DNA from: Sphingomonadales bacterium 28-55-16
GTDB lineage: Bacteria > Pseudomonadota > Alphaproteobacteria > Sphingomonadales > Sphingomonadaceae
Length of the DNA: 64,000 bases
NCBI GenBank assembly: GCA_002278855.1
Contig: NCGG01000001.1
Location: 62,001-126,000 of the forward strand
Reading direction: 5' to 3'
Shown here piece by piece: positions 18,114-28,324 of this stretch; the first letter of the stretch is position 1; each line of letters begins with the position of its first letter. The notes under the pieces are model-generated. The model was not told the DNA's origin. It ran no database searches and was given only the letters and a program-made list of their open reading frames with translations. The translations under genes and the position numbers were made by a program.

Positions 18114-19045
18114 CCAAATCTATCTTCATCGATGGTGCAGCAGGCACCACTGGCCTCGAAATCGCTGACCGGCTTGCCGGGCGTGCGGAATTCACGCTTG
18201 TAACGCTCGATGACTATAAACGCAAAGACCCGGCCGCGAAGCGTGAAGCGTTAAACGACGCTGATTTTGTCATCCTCTGTTTGCCAGACGACGCTGCAAA
18301 AGAGGCAGTCGCCATGACGACGTCCAGCAGCACCCGAATCATTGATGCATCAACCGCTTATCGTGTTGACCCCGACTGGACTTATGGCTTTGCAGAATAT
18401 CGCACCGACCAGCGCGAACGCATTGCGTCTGCACGGTTGGCCAGCAACCCCGGTTGTTACCCAACTGGATTTTTGGGCCTTATCGCGCCTTTGGTCGCCG
18501 CTGGCCTGCTTCCGGCGGATTGGCCATACACCGTCAACGCGGTGTCGGGCTATTCAGGCGGCGGCAAGGCGTTGATCCAAAGGTTCGAAGGCGAAGGCGT
18601 GGACATTGGCTATCGCAGCTACGGCCTTGATCTGGCGCACAAGCATGTGCCCGAAATGCAGACCCATGCGGGCCTCACCCTCGCACCCATATTCGCGCCC
18701 GCCGTCGTCCGCGCCTTTCGCGGCATGATCGTTGAGGTGCCTTTGCCGCTGTCCGCGATGACGGGAGCAGCCAGCGCAGATGCGTTACGCGCCGCGCTCG
18801 CAGCGCATTATGCGGGGTCGCCAGTGGTTACTGTGCACATCGAAGCCGCGCCAAACGAACTGCTGATGCACGCGGACCAAGCGCCGTCCGATCGGCTTGA
18901 CCTTTATGTGCTGGCATCGCCAGATGGGTCGCAGGTGCGGCTGCTGGCGATGCTCGACAATCTCGGCAAAGGCGCCAGCGGCGCAGCGTTGCAGAATCTC
19001 AACATCATGGCGGGGTTGGACGAGACGGCTGGGTTGCGGTTGTAA
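18110..19045 (+). CDS. argC: N-acetyl-gamma-glutamyl-phosphate reductase (short type)
   Basis: 311 residues, the compact ArgC type found in many alphaproteobacteria (the classical type is about 340). It reduces N-acetylglutamyl phosphate to the semialdehyde in arginine synthesis with NADPH. The NADP fold begins IFIDGAAGTTGLEIADRL, the catalytic cysteine is in SNPGCYPTGFLGLI near residues 113-126, and VNAVSGYSGGGKALI follows. The start is TTG 18110, overlapping the NlpC/P60 stop by four bases (TTGA), so translation is probably coupled. No other arg gene is adjacent. Confidence 0.95.
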   Translation: MTKSIFIDGAAGTTGLEIADRLAGRAEFTLVTLDDYKRKDPAAKREALNDADFVILCLPDDAAKEAVAMTTSSSTRIIDASTAYRVDPDWTYGFAEYRTDQRERIASARLASNPGCYPTGFLGLIAPLVAAGLLPADWPYTVNAVSGYSGGGKALIQRFEGEGVDIGYRSYGLDLAHKHVPEMQTHAGLTLAPIFAPAVVRAFRGMIVEVPLPLSAMTGAASADALRAALAAHYAGSPVVTVHIEAAPNELLMHADQAPSDRLDLYVLASPDGSQVRLLAMLDNLGKGASGAALQNLNIMAGLDETAGLRL

Positions 19046-19106
19046 CCCGATCTCAACCAAACACCTCTGACGCGTTCAGGTCTCTCAATGCCTGTGCCAC
19101 ACAGCC

Positions 19107-19934
19107 TTAATAAGGCGGCTGATCAAAACCCTTGGGGCTCTTGGTAAAAATCTCGCAGCCATCTTCGGTAATGCCGATGCTGTGTTCAAACTGCGCAGAC
19201 AGGCTGCGGTCGCGGGTTACGGCCGTCCAACCATCGTCGAGCATTTTGCCTGCGGCCTTGCCGATGTTGATCATCGGTTCAATGGTGAAGATCATGCCGG
19301 GGCGCAGCTCGGCACCCGTGCCCGGACGGCCGACATGGACGATTTCGGGGGCGTCGTGGAACAATTGGCCAAGGCCATGCCCGCAAAAATCACGAACCAC
19401 GCCATAACGATGTTTTTCGGCGTGGGTTTGAATGGCATAACCAATGTCACCGACATGGTTGCCGGGCTTTGCGGCCTCGATGCCGAGCATTAGACACTCA
19501 TAAGTAACATCCACCAAGCGCTTGGCCTTTACAGGCACATCGCCGACCAAGAACATGCGGCTGGTGTCGCCATGCCAGCCACCCAGTTGCGGCGTCACGT
19601 CGATGTTGACGATGTCGCCATCCTTCAATTTCTTGTCCGACGGAATGCCGTGGCAAATGACGTGGTTGATCGAAATACAGCAGCTATGCGTGTAACCGCG
19701 ATAGCCTAAGGTCGCAGGAACCGCGCCGCCGCGCATCGTCATCTCGCGTACAATGTCATCCAGTTCTTCGGTAGTTACGCCTGGCACGACATGCGGCACC
19801 AATGCGTCGAGGATTTCGGCGGCAAGGCGTCCGGCCTTGCGCATGCCGTCAAAGCCCTCTGTTCCGTGCAATTTGATAGTGCCGTCGCGGGCCTGCATCG
19901 CCTCTTCGGGCGTAACGCGTACATATTGTTCCAT
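19107..19934 (-). CDS. map: Type I methionine aminopeptidase
   Basis: 275 residues from ATG 19934; removes the initiator Met from nascent proteins. Metal ligands are all visible: two Asp in VNIDVTPQLGGWHGDTSRMF, His in RDFCGHGLGQLFHDAP, Glu in FTIEPMINIG and Glu in QFEHSIGITEDG. The family is about 250-275 residues, so it is complete. The frame extends seven codons upstream to a TTG, which is less likely. The last codons form the palindrome GCCTTAATAAGGC (19104-19116) at the stop. Confidence 0.96.
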   Translation of the reverse strand: MEQYVRVTPEEAMQARDGTIKLHGTEGFDGMRKAGRLAAEILDALVPHVVPGVTTEELDDIVREMTMRGGAVPATLGYRGYTHSCCISINHVICHGIPSDKKLKDGDIVNIDVTPQLGGWHGDTSRMFLVGDVPVKAKRLVDVTYECLMLGIEAAKPGNHVGDIGYAIQTHAEKHRYGVVRDFCGHGLGQLFHDAPEIVHVGRPGTGAELRPGMIFTIEPMINIGKAAGKMLDDGWTAVTRDRSLSAQFEHSIGITEDGCEIFTKSPKGFDQPPY

Positions 19935-19996
19935 ATGAACGATATAAGGCAATATTCCGCACTTTGCGAGAGGGTGAATTATGCTATCGCGTCGCT

Positions 19997-20755
19997 ATGA
20001 CAGAATCTCGCATCTACACAGCCGCCCTTGTGATCATTGGCGATGAAATCCTTTCTGGCCGGACACAGGACAAAAATGTCAGCCAAATTGCCCTTTGGCT
20101 GAATATTCAAGGTATTCGCTTAAAAGAGGTGCGCGTTGTTGCTGATGTTGAGGAATCGATTGTCGAGGCCGTCAACGCGCTGCGCGCGCGCAATGATTAT
20201 TTGTTTACGACAGGCGGCATCGGGCCGACGCATGATGATATCACGGTGGACGCAATTGCGGCTGCTTTGGGCGTAGACGTCGTCATTCACCCAGAGGCAA
20301 GCGCAGTGCTGCACGCCTATTATGAAACGCGTGGCGGCATTAATCCGGGCCGTTTGCGCATGGCGCGCGTGCCCGAGGGCGCGGACTTGATCCCCAACAA
20401 AATGTCCGGCGCACCGGGCATTCGCCACGGCAATATCTTCATCATGGCCGGTGTGCCGCATATCACCGCGGGTATGTTAGACGCATTGACAGGCACGCTT
20501 GAGGGCGGCGCGCCGTTATTGTCGCAACAAATCGGCTGCTGGGTCGCCGAAAGCGAAGTGGCCAAATTGCTGGGTGATACCGAAAAGCATCATGAAGGCT
20601 GCCAAATCGGCAGCTACCCGTTTTTCCGTGAAGGCAAGGTCGGTGCGAACTTTGTCGTCCGCACCACCGATGCAGATAAATTGGCAGAATGCGTCGAGGC
20701 TTTGCAACTTGGCCTCCGCGGATTGGGTTATGATTCCGTAGATGGCGGAATTTAA
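19997..20755 (+). CDS. CinA N-terminal-like / molybdopterin-binding domain protein
   Basis: 252 residues from ATG 19997. It matches the competence/damage-inducible protein A N-terminal domain family: TAALVIIGDEILSGRTQDKN and LFTTGGIGPTHDDITVDAIA are the MoaB/Mog-type nucleotide-binding motifs. CinA-type proteins include ADP-ribose pyrophosphatase activity in some species. The separate C-terminal nicotinamide-nucleotide amidase domain of full-length CinA is absent, so this is the single-domain form common in alphaproteobacteria. There is no clear ribosome site. It is divergent from map with about 60 bases between starts. Confidence 0.9.
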   Translation: MTESRIYTAALVIIGDEILSGRTQDKNVSQIALWLNIQGIRLKEVRVVADVEESIVEAVNALRARNDYLFTTGGIGPTHDDITVDAIAAALGVDVVIHPEASAVLHAYYETRGGINPGRLRMARVPEGADLIPNKMSGAPGIRHGNIFIMAGVPHITAGMLDALTGTLEGGAPLLSQQIGCWVAESEVAKLLGDTEKHHEGCQIGSYPFFREGKVGANFVVRTTDADKLAECVEALQLGLRGLGYDSVDGGI

Positions 20756-20814
20756 GCGGGGTTTGCCGTCTCGTTCATGTGCGGTCAAGCTGCACGTCCC
20801 TTATGAGGAGTGAC

Positions 20815-23688
20815 ATGCGCACATTTTCCAATGCTCTCGCTTTTGCGGCTCTGCTGCTTTTCACCTCCGCTTATGGGCAAGCGGCACCTGCCGCAACAAC
20901 GGCAGCCAAGCCTGCTGCACAACCATGGTTGTATGAAGGCAGCGATGTCCCCGTCGACGACACATGGACCTTCGGCGTTCTGCCCAATGGTCTTCGCTAT
21001 GCCGTAAAAAAGAACGATGTTCCGGCAGGGCAAGTCTCCATTCGCGTGCGGATTGATGCCGGCGCATTGCATGAGAATAATGATGAGCAAGGCTTTGCCC
21101 ATCTTATCGAGCATTTGTCCTTTCGCGGTTCGACCTTTGTACCCGATGGCGAGGCAAAGCGCATTTGGCAGAGATTTGGTGTAACCTTTGGCAGCGATAG
21201 CAACGCCCAAACCACACCGACGCAGACTGTCTATAAGCTTGATTTGCCAAATGCGACGCCGGAAAAGCTCGACGAGTCCGTCAAAATCATTTCCGGTATG
21301 ATCCGCAATCCGCGGATTTCGCCAACGGCGCTGAATGCTGAACGCGCAATTGTTCTGGCCGAGTTGCGCGAAAACAGCGGCGCGCAGATGATCTACAGCG
21401 ATGCTCTGCGCCAACACGCGTTTCAGGGGCAACGGCTGGCGAACCGCTCGACCATCGGGACGCCAGAAACGCTGCAGGCGTCAGATGCCATTCGCCTGAG
21501 CGCATTTCATGACCGCTGGTATCGCCCCGAAAACGCTGTCGTCGTCATGGCAGGTGATATGGAACCAGCGCAGCTTGCAAATCTGGTGCAGAAATATTTC
21601 AACGATTGGAAGGGGAAAGGTCCGCCGACGTCTGAACCCTCTTTTGGGGACCCTACACCGCAAGGAACGCCCGTGCGTGTGTTGATTGAACCAACTTTGC
21701 CGACCACGGTTAGCCTTGCCTATTTGCGGCCTTGGCGCAAAGTGAATGACACCATTGTCTATAATGAGCAGTTGCTGGTCGACGCCTTGGCGCTTCAGAT
21801 CATTAACCGCCGGCTCGAGGTACAAGCGCGCAGCGGCGGCAATTATCTGTTCGCCCAAATCGCACAGGAAGATATTTCGCGTACCGCAGATGCGACGTTG
21901 GTTTCGCTCACACCCGTTGGTAACAAATGGGAGGCGGCAACGCGCGATGTGCGTGCGATCATTGCCGACGCGATAACGACGGCACCCTCAGTTGCCGATA
22001 TCGACCGCGAGAAAACCTTGTTCGGTAACGCGCTGCGGACGATGTTGGACAGCTATCCGTTTGAGGCTGCGGCCAAACAAGCGGATGATATTGTGAATGC
22101 GGTCGATATACGCGAGACCGTGGCTGCCCCCAAAACGGTCGTTCAAGTCTATGAGGGCATGAAAGAAAAGTTCACGCCCCAAAGGCTTCTCGCGTCAACG
22201 CAAAATTTGTTCACGGCTGACGTCACGCGCTTGTTGCTGTCTTCACCTACGCAAGTCGCTAACGCGGACAACCGTGCATTAGCGGCGTTAAATGCCCCCG
22301 TAGCGGCCAACAAAACGGCACGCTTATCCGAAAGCGCGCTTGGCTTTGCCGCACTGCCCAAATTGGGTGCGCCGGGGAAGCTTGTGGCTGAAGAAGCCGT
22401 TTCGCGATTGCAGATGACTCGGCTTGAGCTTTCCAATGGCGTGCGCGCGCTGCTGTATCCCAACAAGGCCGAGAGCGGCCAAATTCGTGTGCTTGTGCGC
22501 TTTGGCCGTGGCTATCAGGCTGTGAATCCGGATCAGGGTGGGTTGCTTTGGGCTGGGCCATTGGTCATGCCAGAAAATGGCATTGGTAAGCTTAAGCGAA
22601 CGCAAATTGATCAGATGGTCAACGGACGGCGGATTGAGCTGAACTTTTCGGTTGATGACGATGCGTTCGAATTTGGCGCGAATACGCGCCCCGATGATCT
22701 GGCCGACCAGCTGACCTTGATTGCGACGAAGTTGGAACATCCCGGCTGGGACGCCGCCCCGGTTGAGCGTGCCAAGTCGCTGGCAACGTCGGGCTATGCA
22801 AGTTATGAGATGTCCGCAACGTCGGTGCTACAACGCGATCTTGAGTATCTGCTGCGCAACAAGGACGCACGATGGAAGGCCGCGACCCCGGCTGAGGTTG
22901 TAAAAATCGATGCGGCTGAATTTGAATCCTTTTGGAAACCATTAATGTCGCAGGGCCCAATTGAGGTCATGCTTTTTGGAGACTTTGACAAGGCTGCGGC
23001 GGTGTCGGCGCTTGAAAAAAGCTTTGGTGCAATGGCGCCGCGTGCAGCGCTGGCGGTTTCAGCGGCGGCGCGCGACATGCGCTTTCCGGCGCCAAATTCC
23101 ATCCCAGTGCGATTAACGCATCGCGGTGCAGCTGATCAGGCAGCCGCCGTCATGGCATGGCCGACGGGGGGCGGCATAAATGGCATTAGCGAAGGGCGGC
23201 AGTTGGAAACATTGGCGGCGATATTCCGCGATCGGCTGTTTGAAAAATTCCGCGCTGAACAAGCGGCGAGTTACAGCCCTGACATGGCCGCCAATTGGCC
23301 AGTCGACTTTAACAGCGGCGGGTATCTTATGGCGTATACGCAGGTGAAGCCTGTTGATGTGGATCGCTTCTTTGCCTTTGCGGATGCGGTTGCGGCTGAT
23401 TTGGTCGCGCATCCGGTGAGCGCCGACGAACTGCAACGTGCTGTGGAACCGACCAAGCAAGCTATCGAGCGTGCCGCGTCCGGCAATACATTTTGGCTAA
23501 ACCAGCTTAAGGGCGCGACATATGATCCTGAACGGTTTGCCGCCTTGGGCAAGTTGTACAGTGATTATAACGGCGTGACGCCGCAAATTCTGCAGTCTTT
23601 GGCCAAACGTTATTTCGTTAAAGAGAAAGCGTGGAAGCTTGTCGTTGCGCCCCAGTCAGGTAACGGCGCCGTGGACGCCGCGCGCTGA
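20815..23688 (+). CDS. M16 family zinc metallopeptidase, exported
   Basis: 957 residues from ATG 20815, which follows GAGGAG. Signal peptide FSNALAFAALLLFTSAYGQA places it in the periplasm. The first M16 domain has the inverted zinc motif HLIEH in FAHLIEHLSFRGS near residue 90, with the distal Glu in AERAIVLAELRE; the second half (from about 530) is the inactive M16 copy. This two-domain layout is like pitrilysin and the PqqL-like periplasmic proteases, which cut peptides inside a closed chamber. No adjacent pqq genes are seen, so I do not call it PqqL. Confidence 0.93.
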   Translation: MRTFSNALAFAALLLFTSAYGQAAPAATTAAKPAAQPWLYEGSDVPVDDTWTFGVLPNGLRYAVKKNDVPAGQVSIRVRIDAGALHENNDEQGFAHLIEHLSFRGSTFVPDGEAKRIWQRFGVTFGSDSNAQTTPTQTVYKLDLPNATPEKLDESVKIISGMIRNPRISPTALNAERAIVLAELRENSGAQMIYSDALRQHAFQGQRLANRSTIGTPETLQASDAIRLSAFHDRWYRPENAVVVMAGDMEPAQLANLVQKYFNDWKGKGPPTSEPSFGDPTPQGTPVRVLIEPTLPTTVSLAYLRPWRKVNDTIVYNEQLLVDALALQIINRRLEVQARSGGNYLFAQIAQEDISRTADATLVSLTPVGNKWEAATRDVRAIIADAITTAPSVADIDREKTLFGNALRTMLDSYPFEAAAKQADDIVNAVDIRETVAAPKTVVQVYEGMKEKFTPQRLLASTQNLFTADVTRLLLSSPTQVANADNRALAALNAPVAANKTARLSESALGFAALPKLGAPGKLVAEEAVSRLQMTRLELSNGVRALLYPNKAESGQIRVLVRFGRGYQAVNPDQGGLLWAGPLVMPENGIGKLKRTQIDQMVNGRRIELNFSVDDDAFEFGANTRPDDLADQLTLIATKLEHPGWDAAPVERAKSLATSGYASYEMSATSVLQRDLEYLLRNKDARWKAATPAEVVKIDAAEFESFWKPLMSQGPIEVMLFGDFDKAAAVSALEKSFGAMAPRAALAVSAAARDMRFPAPNSIPVRLTHRGAADQAAAVMAWPTGGGINGISEGRQLETLAAIFRDRLFEKFRAEQAASYSPDMAANWPVDFNSGGYLMAYTQVKPVDVDRFFAFADAVAADLVAHPVSADELQRAVEPTKQAIERAASGNTFWLNQLKGATYDPERFAALGKLYSDYNGVTPQILQSLAKRYFVKEKAWKLVVAPQSGNGAVDAAR

Positions 23689-23712
23689 AATCACCGCACG
23701 GGGCGGATTGGG

Positions 23713-25017
23713 TCAAAGTACATATTTCGACAGGTCCGTGTCCTTGGCGATGCCGGAAAGCTGTCGGCTGACATAGGCTGCGTCGATCTTGAGCGTTTCA
23801 CCCGTGCGGTCCTCGGCGTCGAAACTGATATCTTCAAGCAGCTTTTCCATCACGGTTTGCAACCGCCGTGCGCCGATATTCTCAACTGTGGAGTTCACAT
23901 CAAACGCAATGCGCGCAATGGCATCGATGGCATCATCGGTGAATTCCAGCGTAACCTCTTCGGTGGCCAATAATGCCTTATATTGCATCGGCAAATTCGC
24001 GCGGGTTTCAGAGAGGATGCGCACAAAATCAGCATGCTCCAACGCGCGCAGCTCCACACGAATGGGCAGCCGGCCCTGTAATTCAGGCAGCATATCGCTT
24101 GGCTTTGAGATGTGGAACGCACCCGACGCGATGAACAACACATGGTCGGTTTTCATCGGGCCATATTTGGTGGCGACAGTTGTCCCTTCTATCAACGGCA
24201 GCAGGTCGCGCTGGACGCCTTCGCGGCTGACGGAACCTCCGCCCCGTGCATCCGACACGGCAATCTTGTCGATCTCGTCGAGGAAGACGATGCCATTGGC
24301 TTCGGCATCGGCAAGCGCCACGCGGTTGACGTCGTCTTGGTCTAGGCGCTTTTCCGATTCTTCTTCGACCAGCTTGGCCCAAGCATCGGGGACTTTCATC
24401 TTGCGGCGTTTCAGATTGTCTTTGCCAAAGGCTTTTCCCATCATTTCGCCAATATTGATCATGCCGACATTGCCGCCCATGCCGGGAATTTCCATGGGCA
24501 TATTGGGCGTATCGGCCACTTCAATTTCGATTTCCACGTCATCCATGTGACGGTCGCGGATTCGTTGGCGGAATGCTTCGCGCGTCGCTTCGCTTGCGGT
24601 ATCGCCGGCCAGTGTTTTCAATATTCTGTCCATAGCAGCAGCCTCCGCCGCTTCGCGCACATGTCCGCGGCGGCGCTCTTTTTCAAGGCGCACGGCTTCT
24701 TCGGCTAAGTCCCGAGCAATTTGCTCCACATCGCGGCCGACATAGCCGACTTCGGTGAATTTGGTGGCCTCGACCTTAATGAACGGCGCGTCGGCAAGTT
24801 TGGCCAAGCGGCGCGAAATTTCGGTTTTCCCGCAACCCGTGGGACCAATCATCAGGATGTTTTTCGGGGTTACCTCATCGCGCAAATCCGCACCAAGGCG
24901 TTGACGACGCCAGCGGTTGCGCAGTGCCACCGCAACGGCACGCTTTGCGTCTGCCTGGCCAATGATATGTTCGTCGAGTGCAGCTACAATGGCTTTTGGG
25001 GTGAGTGCGTTTTTCAT
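23713..25017 (-). CDS. hslU: ATP-dependent protease ATPase subunit HslU
   Basis: 434 residues, normal HslU size. An AAA+ unfoldase that feeds substrates into HslV. Walker [17 protein letters not shown] near residues 53-68, the pore loop GYVG in [13 protein letters not shown] near 90, and Walker [13 protein letters not shown] near 240-251 are intact, with the I-domain between them. The C-terminus LSKYVL, inserted into HslV to activate it, is a proper HslU tail. It follows hslV by 47 bases in the galE-hslV-hslU direction. Confidence 0.98.
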   Translation of the reverse strand: MKNALTPKAIVAALDEHIIGQADAKRAVAVALRNRWRRQRLGADLRDEVTPKNILMIGPTGCGKTEISRRLAKLADAPFIKVEATKFTEVGYVGRDVEQIARDLAEEAVRLEKERRRGHVREAAEAAAMDRILKTLAGDTASEATREAFRQRIRDRHMDDVEIEIEVADTPNMPMEIPGMGGNVGMINIGEMMGKAFGKDNLKRRKMKVPDAWAKLVEEESEKRLDQDDVNRVALADAEANGIVFLDEIDKIAVSDARGGGSVSREGVQRDLLPLIEGTTVATKYGPMKTDHVLFIASGAFHISKPSDMLPELQGRLPIRVELRALEHADFVRILSETRANLPMQYKALLATEEVTLEFTDDAIDAIARIAFDVNSTVENIGARRLQTVMEKLLEDISFDAEDRTGETLKIDAAYVSRQLSGIAKDTDLSKYVL

Positions 25018-25064
25018 TACTGCCTAGATGGGAAGTTGCAGTTGGCGTTCAAGTGACTGGGTCG

Positions 25065-25631
25065 CTATTGCGCGCTTTCAAGCGTTTCGACGGTCAACTG
25101 ATCATTGGTATAGACGCAGATTTCCGCGGCAATCTTCATCGCATGCCGTGCCATTTTTTCGGCGTCTGCCTCATAATCGGCAAGCGCACGGGCGGCTGAC
25201 AAAGCGTAATTACCACCTGACCCAATGGCAGCAATGCCGTCATTTGGTTCCAGCACATCGCCATTGCCGGTAAGGATCAACGTGACGTCCTTGTCCGCAA
25301 CGATCATCATGGCTTCCAAATTGCGCAGATATTTGTCGGTGCGCCAATCCTTCGCAAGTTCGACCGCTGCGCGCATCAACTGCCCGCGATGCTGTTCCAG
25401 CTTGCGTTCCAACCGCTCAAACAGTGTAAATGCATCGGCAGTCGCACCTGCAAAGCCACCGATGACGGAGCCATCGTGTAATTGCCGGACTTTCTTGGCA
25501 TTTGGTTTCATAACCGTCTGGCCCATCGACACTTGGCCGTCGCCAGCAATCACAACCTTGCCATTTTTGCGGACGGACAGGATGGTGGTGCCATACCAGG
25601 TCACCGGATTTGCGTGAGAATGTGTTTCCAT
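25065..25631 (-). CDS. hslV: ATP-dependent protease peptidase subunit HslV
   Basis: 188 residues from ATG 25631. A proteasome-type Thr peptidase. The propeptide [14 protein letters not shown] is removed before [19 protein letters not shown], so Thr15 is the catalytic N-terminal residue, in line with the short propeptides of alphaproteobacterial HslV. The conserved [13 protein letters not shown] and [18 protein letters not shown] follow. A longer frame reaches GTG 25712 but would overlap the end of galE. HslU is immediately downstream. Confidence 0.97.
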   Translation of the reverse strand: METHSHANPVTWYGTTILSVRKNGKVVIAGDGQVSMGQTVMKPNAKKVRQLHDGSVIGGFAGATADAFTLFERLERKLEQHRGQLMRAAVELAKDWRTDKYLRNLEAMMIVADKDVTLILTGNGDVLEPNDGIAAIGSGGNYALSAARALADYEADAEKMARHAMKIAAEICVYTNDQLTVETLESAQ

Positions 25632-25675
25632 GCAGCGGGATATGGGAAGGAGGCGCGTAAAACGCAAGGGAGCGC

Positions 25676-26680
25676 TTATGTGGCCTGAATATCCGTCAAC
25701 CGGCGTTCCCACGCGAGTGCGTGTTGGACGATTTGGTCAAGATCGTCATATCGCGGTGCCCAACCAAGATGCTGCTTAATGGCTGTGTTGTCAGAAATAA
25801 GCGTGTCTGGGTCACCGGCTCTGCGGCCTTCCATCTTGCGATTCAGTGTGTTGTTGGTGACGCGATCAACCGCATCGAGGACCTGGATGACCGAGTAACC
25901 ATGGCCGTATCCGCAATTCAGCGTGTGGTTTCGGTCTGGATCCGCCACGAGTGCTTCAAGCGCGATAACATGCGCCGACGCAAGGTCGCTAACATGAATA
26001 TAATCGCGCACGCCGGTTCCGTCTTCGGTGGCATAATCGGTGCCAAAGATGCTGACGCTTGCGCGTTTGCCCAAAGCTGCCTCCACTGCGATTTTCAGCA
26101 AATGGGTGGCGCCAACAGTTGACTGGCCCGTCCGGCAAAGCGGGTCCGCGCCAGCAACGTTGAAATAACGCAAGGCACAATAATTAAAATCATGCGCTGC
26201 GGCGACATCGCGCAACATCATTTCGGTCATCAGCTTGGATGCCCCATATGGATTGATCGGCACCGTTGGCATGTCTTCACGCACCGGGCTTGATTCGGGG
26301 ATGCCGTAGGTTGCAGCGGTAGACGAAAAAATCATATGCCGAACGCCGCCATCAATAGCGGACTGAATGAGGCTCCTGCTTTTGGCGGTGTTATTGCTGT
26401 AATATTTGAGCGGATTTTCGACTGACTCCGGTACAATGACCGATCCAGCGAAGTGCATGATAGCATCAATATTCTGATCGCAGATAATGTCCTGCAGCAG
26501 CGTGCTATCGCTGATGTCGCCTTCGTAAAAAGTCGCCTCATCTGCAATTGCCCAGCGAAAGCCCGTCACAAGGTTATCAATGACGATGGGCCGATGCCCG
26601 GCATCAAGGAGAGCCAATACCGCATGGCTACCAATATATCCCGCACCGCCGGTAACAAGAACATTCAGCTTCTTAGTCAT
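25676..26680 (-). CDS. galE: UDP-glucose 4-epimerase
   Basis: 334 residues, the family norm. Interconverts UDP-glucose and UDP-galactose using bound NAD. The Rossmann motif [12 protein letters not shown] is at 9-20, the catalytic Tyr/Lys in YGASK at 145-149, with the Thr/Ser of SSTAATYG near 119-126. [20 protein letters not shown] is a typical GalE segment. It lies 44 bases upstream of hslV on the same strand, so the three may share a transcript, though the functions are unrelated. UDP-galactose would feed surface polysaccharide. Confidence 0.96.
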   Translation of the reverse strand: MTKKLNVLVTGGAGYIGSHAVLALLDAGHRPIVIDNLVTGFRWAIADEATFYEGDISDSTLLQDIICDQNIDAIMHFAGSVIVPESVENPLKYYSNNTAKSRSLIQSAIDGGVRHMIFSSTAATYGIPESSPVREDMPTVPINPYGASKLMTEMMLRDVAAAHDFNYCALRYFNVAGADPLCRTGQSTVGATHLLKIAVEAALGKRASVSIFGTDYATEDGTGVRDYIHVSDLASAHVIALEALVADPDRNHTLNCGYGHGYSVIQVLDAVDRVTNNTLNRKMEGRRAGDPDTLISDNTAIKQHLGWAPRYDDLDQIVQHALAWERRLTDIQAT

Positions 26681-26741
26681 TTATTTTCCCACCGATCATG
26701 CGGTGCTAGAAAGCAACTGCCAAAACATCAACGCTTTAGGT

Positions 26742-26772
26742 AAAAAAAAGGCGACCCGAAGGCCGCCTTTTT
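26742..26772 (-). terminator. Intrinsic terminator upstream of galE
   Basis: GGCGACC (26750-26756) and GGCCGCC (26761-26767) form a stem with one A-C mismatch and a CGAA loop. Eight As at 26742-26749 become a U-tract on the minus strand, and five Ts follow on the plus strand. It ends the transcript of the small secreted protein before galE. Confidence 0.88.
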
Positions 26773-26792
26773 GAAACTTGTTCCTGAAGAAC

Positions 26793-27050
26793 TCAGGGGC
26801 TGGTTGGCGCGTTGTCGTCGTTGCCAGAAGCAATAACGATACCGCCGATTACAGCGGCTGCAGCCAGAACAGCAACGATTACGCCGCTTCCGCCACCGAG
26901 CTTGCTTTCTTCCTTGGCGTTAGCGCCTACGCGCTTTACCTTGGAAGCGCCAACTGCCTTTGCAGCAGGCGAAAGTGATTCCGCCATGACAGGCGCGCTT
27001 ACAAGCGAAGCGGCTGCGATAGCAGCGAGAGATAATTTACCGAAACGCAT
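26793..27050 (-). CDS. Small exported protein with C-terminal hydrophobic helix
   Basis: 85 residues from ATG 27050, preceded by AAGGAG. A signal peptide LSLAAIAAASLVSAPVMAES ends after VMA. The middle is basic (KVKRVGANAKEESK), followed by the hydrophobic helix VIVAVLAAAAVIGGIVIASG and an acidic tail. The pattern of signal peptide plus glycine/alanine helix recurs in sphingomonad genomes as unnamed proteins. No function known. It is followed by its own terminator. Confidence 0.8.
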   Translation of the reverse strand: MRFGKLSLAAIAAASLVSAPVMAESLSPAAKAVGASKVKRVGANAKEESKLGGGSGVIVAVLAAAAVIGGIVIASGNDDNAPTSP

Positions 27051-27259
27051 TATTGAGCTCCTTATTGCTGAAGTGCGTTACACCTCACTTTTTGTATATG
27101 CACTATTATGCCGTTTGTGCAAGCACGGAATTGTCCTAAGGCGCAGTTTATCATTGTTTTCCGAAGTGTTGCATATTTCTTACATGGCTTAAGGTACTTG
27201 AAAATGCTTTTACAAAATACACAATCTTTGACAATTGACAGAAAAGTGCGGGCTTTTTC
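27051..27259. promoter_or_regulatory. AT-rich divergent promoter region
   Basis: This gap is distinctly AT-rich and separates the small exported protein from the nitrilase gene. TTGACA-like boxes occur near 27230-27240 in the direct repeat TGACAATTGACA, upstream of ATG 27260. No coding frame is visible. Confidence 0.45.
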
Positions 27260-28087
27260 ATGCGCATAGCATTGCACCAAATGACCAGCGGCATCGATCC
27301 GGAGCATAATGTTTTGGACATGATCGATGCTATTATTCGGTCCGCCAACGCTGGTGCGATTATGTATTTTGCACCCGAAATGTCGATAATGATAGATCGC
27401 GATCGTGTTCGGGCGCTTCCACAACTGAAAAACGAATCACACATGGCGGCGTTAAGGATGCTATCCGAATGCGCATTGCGGCATGGAATATGGTTGCATC
27501 TTGGGTCGATACCCGTTGTCCATGAAGATGGCCAAAAGCTTGCAAATCGAACCATCATCATTGGCGCAGACGGAGAGGTTAAGGCCCGTTACGACAAGAT
27601 GCATTTGTTTGATGTCCATCTGCATACAGGCGAATCTTGGAAGGAATCATCCGCTTATTCTGGCGGAGAACGCCCCGTGGCAATCCACACCCCGCTTGGC
27701 CTCATGGGGCTGGCCATCTGTTATGACATGCGATTTCCCGACCTGTTTAGCGCTTATGCCAAATCCTGCGTGGACATCATCGCGCTGCCTTCTGCGTTCA
27801 CGGTGCCCACGGGAGAGGCGCATTGGCACAGCCTCTTGCGCGCGCGCGCCATTGAAAGTGAAGCATTTGTTATCGCTGCAGCCCAATGCGGCCTTCATGA
27901 GGATGGCCGCCAAACTTATGGACATTCGCTGGTCGTTGATCCGTGGGGGAAAATAGTCATTGATATGGGGACATCCCCTGACCTTGCAGTTGTCGATCTG
28001 GACATGAACACAATCGCAGAGGTCCGAAAACAGATCCCCGTTCATCTCAATCGCCGAATGATACCGCCCCCCTTTATCGTTGGTTAA
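27260..28087 (+). CDS. Carbon-nitrogen hydrolase (Nit1-like amidase)
   Basis: 275 residues. The nitrilase catalytic triad is complete: Glu40 (MYFAPEMSIM), Lys113 (ARYDKMHLFDV), Cys154 (GLAICYDMRFPDLF). The KMHLFDV and RFPDLF segments are typical of the Nit1/NitFhit branch, whose members hydrolyse deaminated glutathione, a metabolite-repair reaction in the cytosol. Exact substrate is inferred from family. ATG 27260 has no clear ribosome site. A small membrane protein follows by nine bases. Confidence 0.92.
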   Translation: MRIALHQMTSGIDPEHNVLDMIDAIIRSANAGAIMYFAPEMSIMIDRDRVRALPQLKNESHMAALRMLSECALRHGIWLHLGSIPVVHEDGQKLANRTIIIGADGEVKARYDKMHLFDVHLHTGESWKESSAYSGGERPVAIHTPLGLMGLAICYDMRFPDLFSAYAKSCVDIIALPSAFTVPTGEAHWHSLLRARAIESEAFVIAAAQCGLHEDGRQTYGHSLVVDPWGKIVIDMGTSPDLAVVDLDMNTIAEVRKQIPVHLNRRMIPPPFIVG

Positions 28088-28096
28088 AGCAAGGCT

Positions 28097-28324
28097 ATGG
28101 GGCTGCCGATGGATTGGATGGAACATTTTTTCTGGCAGGACCATTTTTGGATGACCTGTGCGCTTGTGTCGGCATCGATGGTGTTGATCAGCGGCCTTGC
28201 GGACCGCAAGCGCCATAAGCGTGTTAACATTGAAGATGTTGGCTTCATCCCCTGGCCGATGATAACTTTGCTTTCTGTACTGGGCACTGTTTTGGCTATG
28301 GCGCTGGCGATCAAGGGGCTTTAA
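28097..28324 (+). CDS. Small two-helix membrane protein
   Basis: 75 residues with two hydrophobic helices: MTCALVSASMVLISGLA (about 19-35) and WPMITLLSVLGTVLAMALAI (about 53-72), joined by a basic loop DRKRHKRVN. No family recognised. It begins nine bases after the nitrilase stop, so it is likely co-transcribed. Its TAA shares the bases TTAA (28321-28324) with the converging cpaF stop. Confidence 0.75.
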   Translation: MGLPMDWMEHFFWQDHFWMTCALVSASMVLISGLADRKRHKRVNIEDVGFIPWPMITLLSVLGTVLAMALAIKGL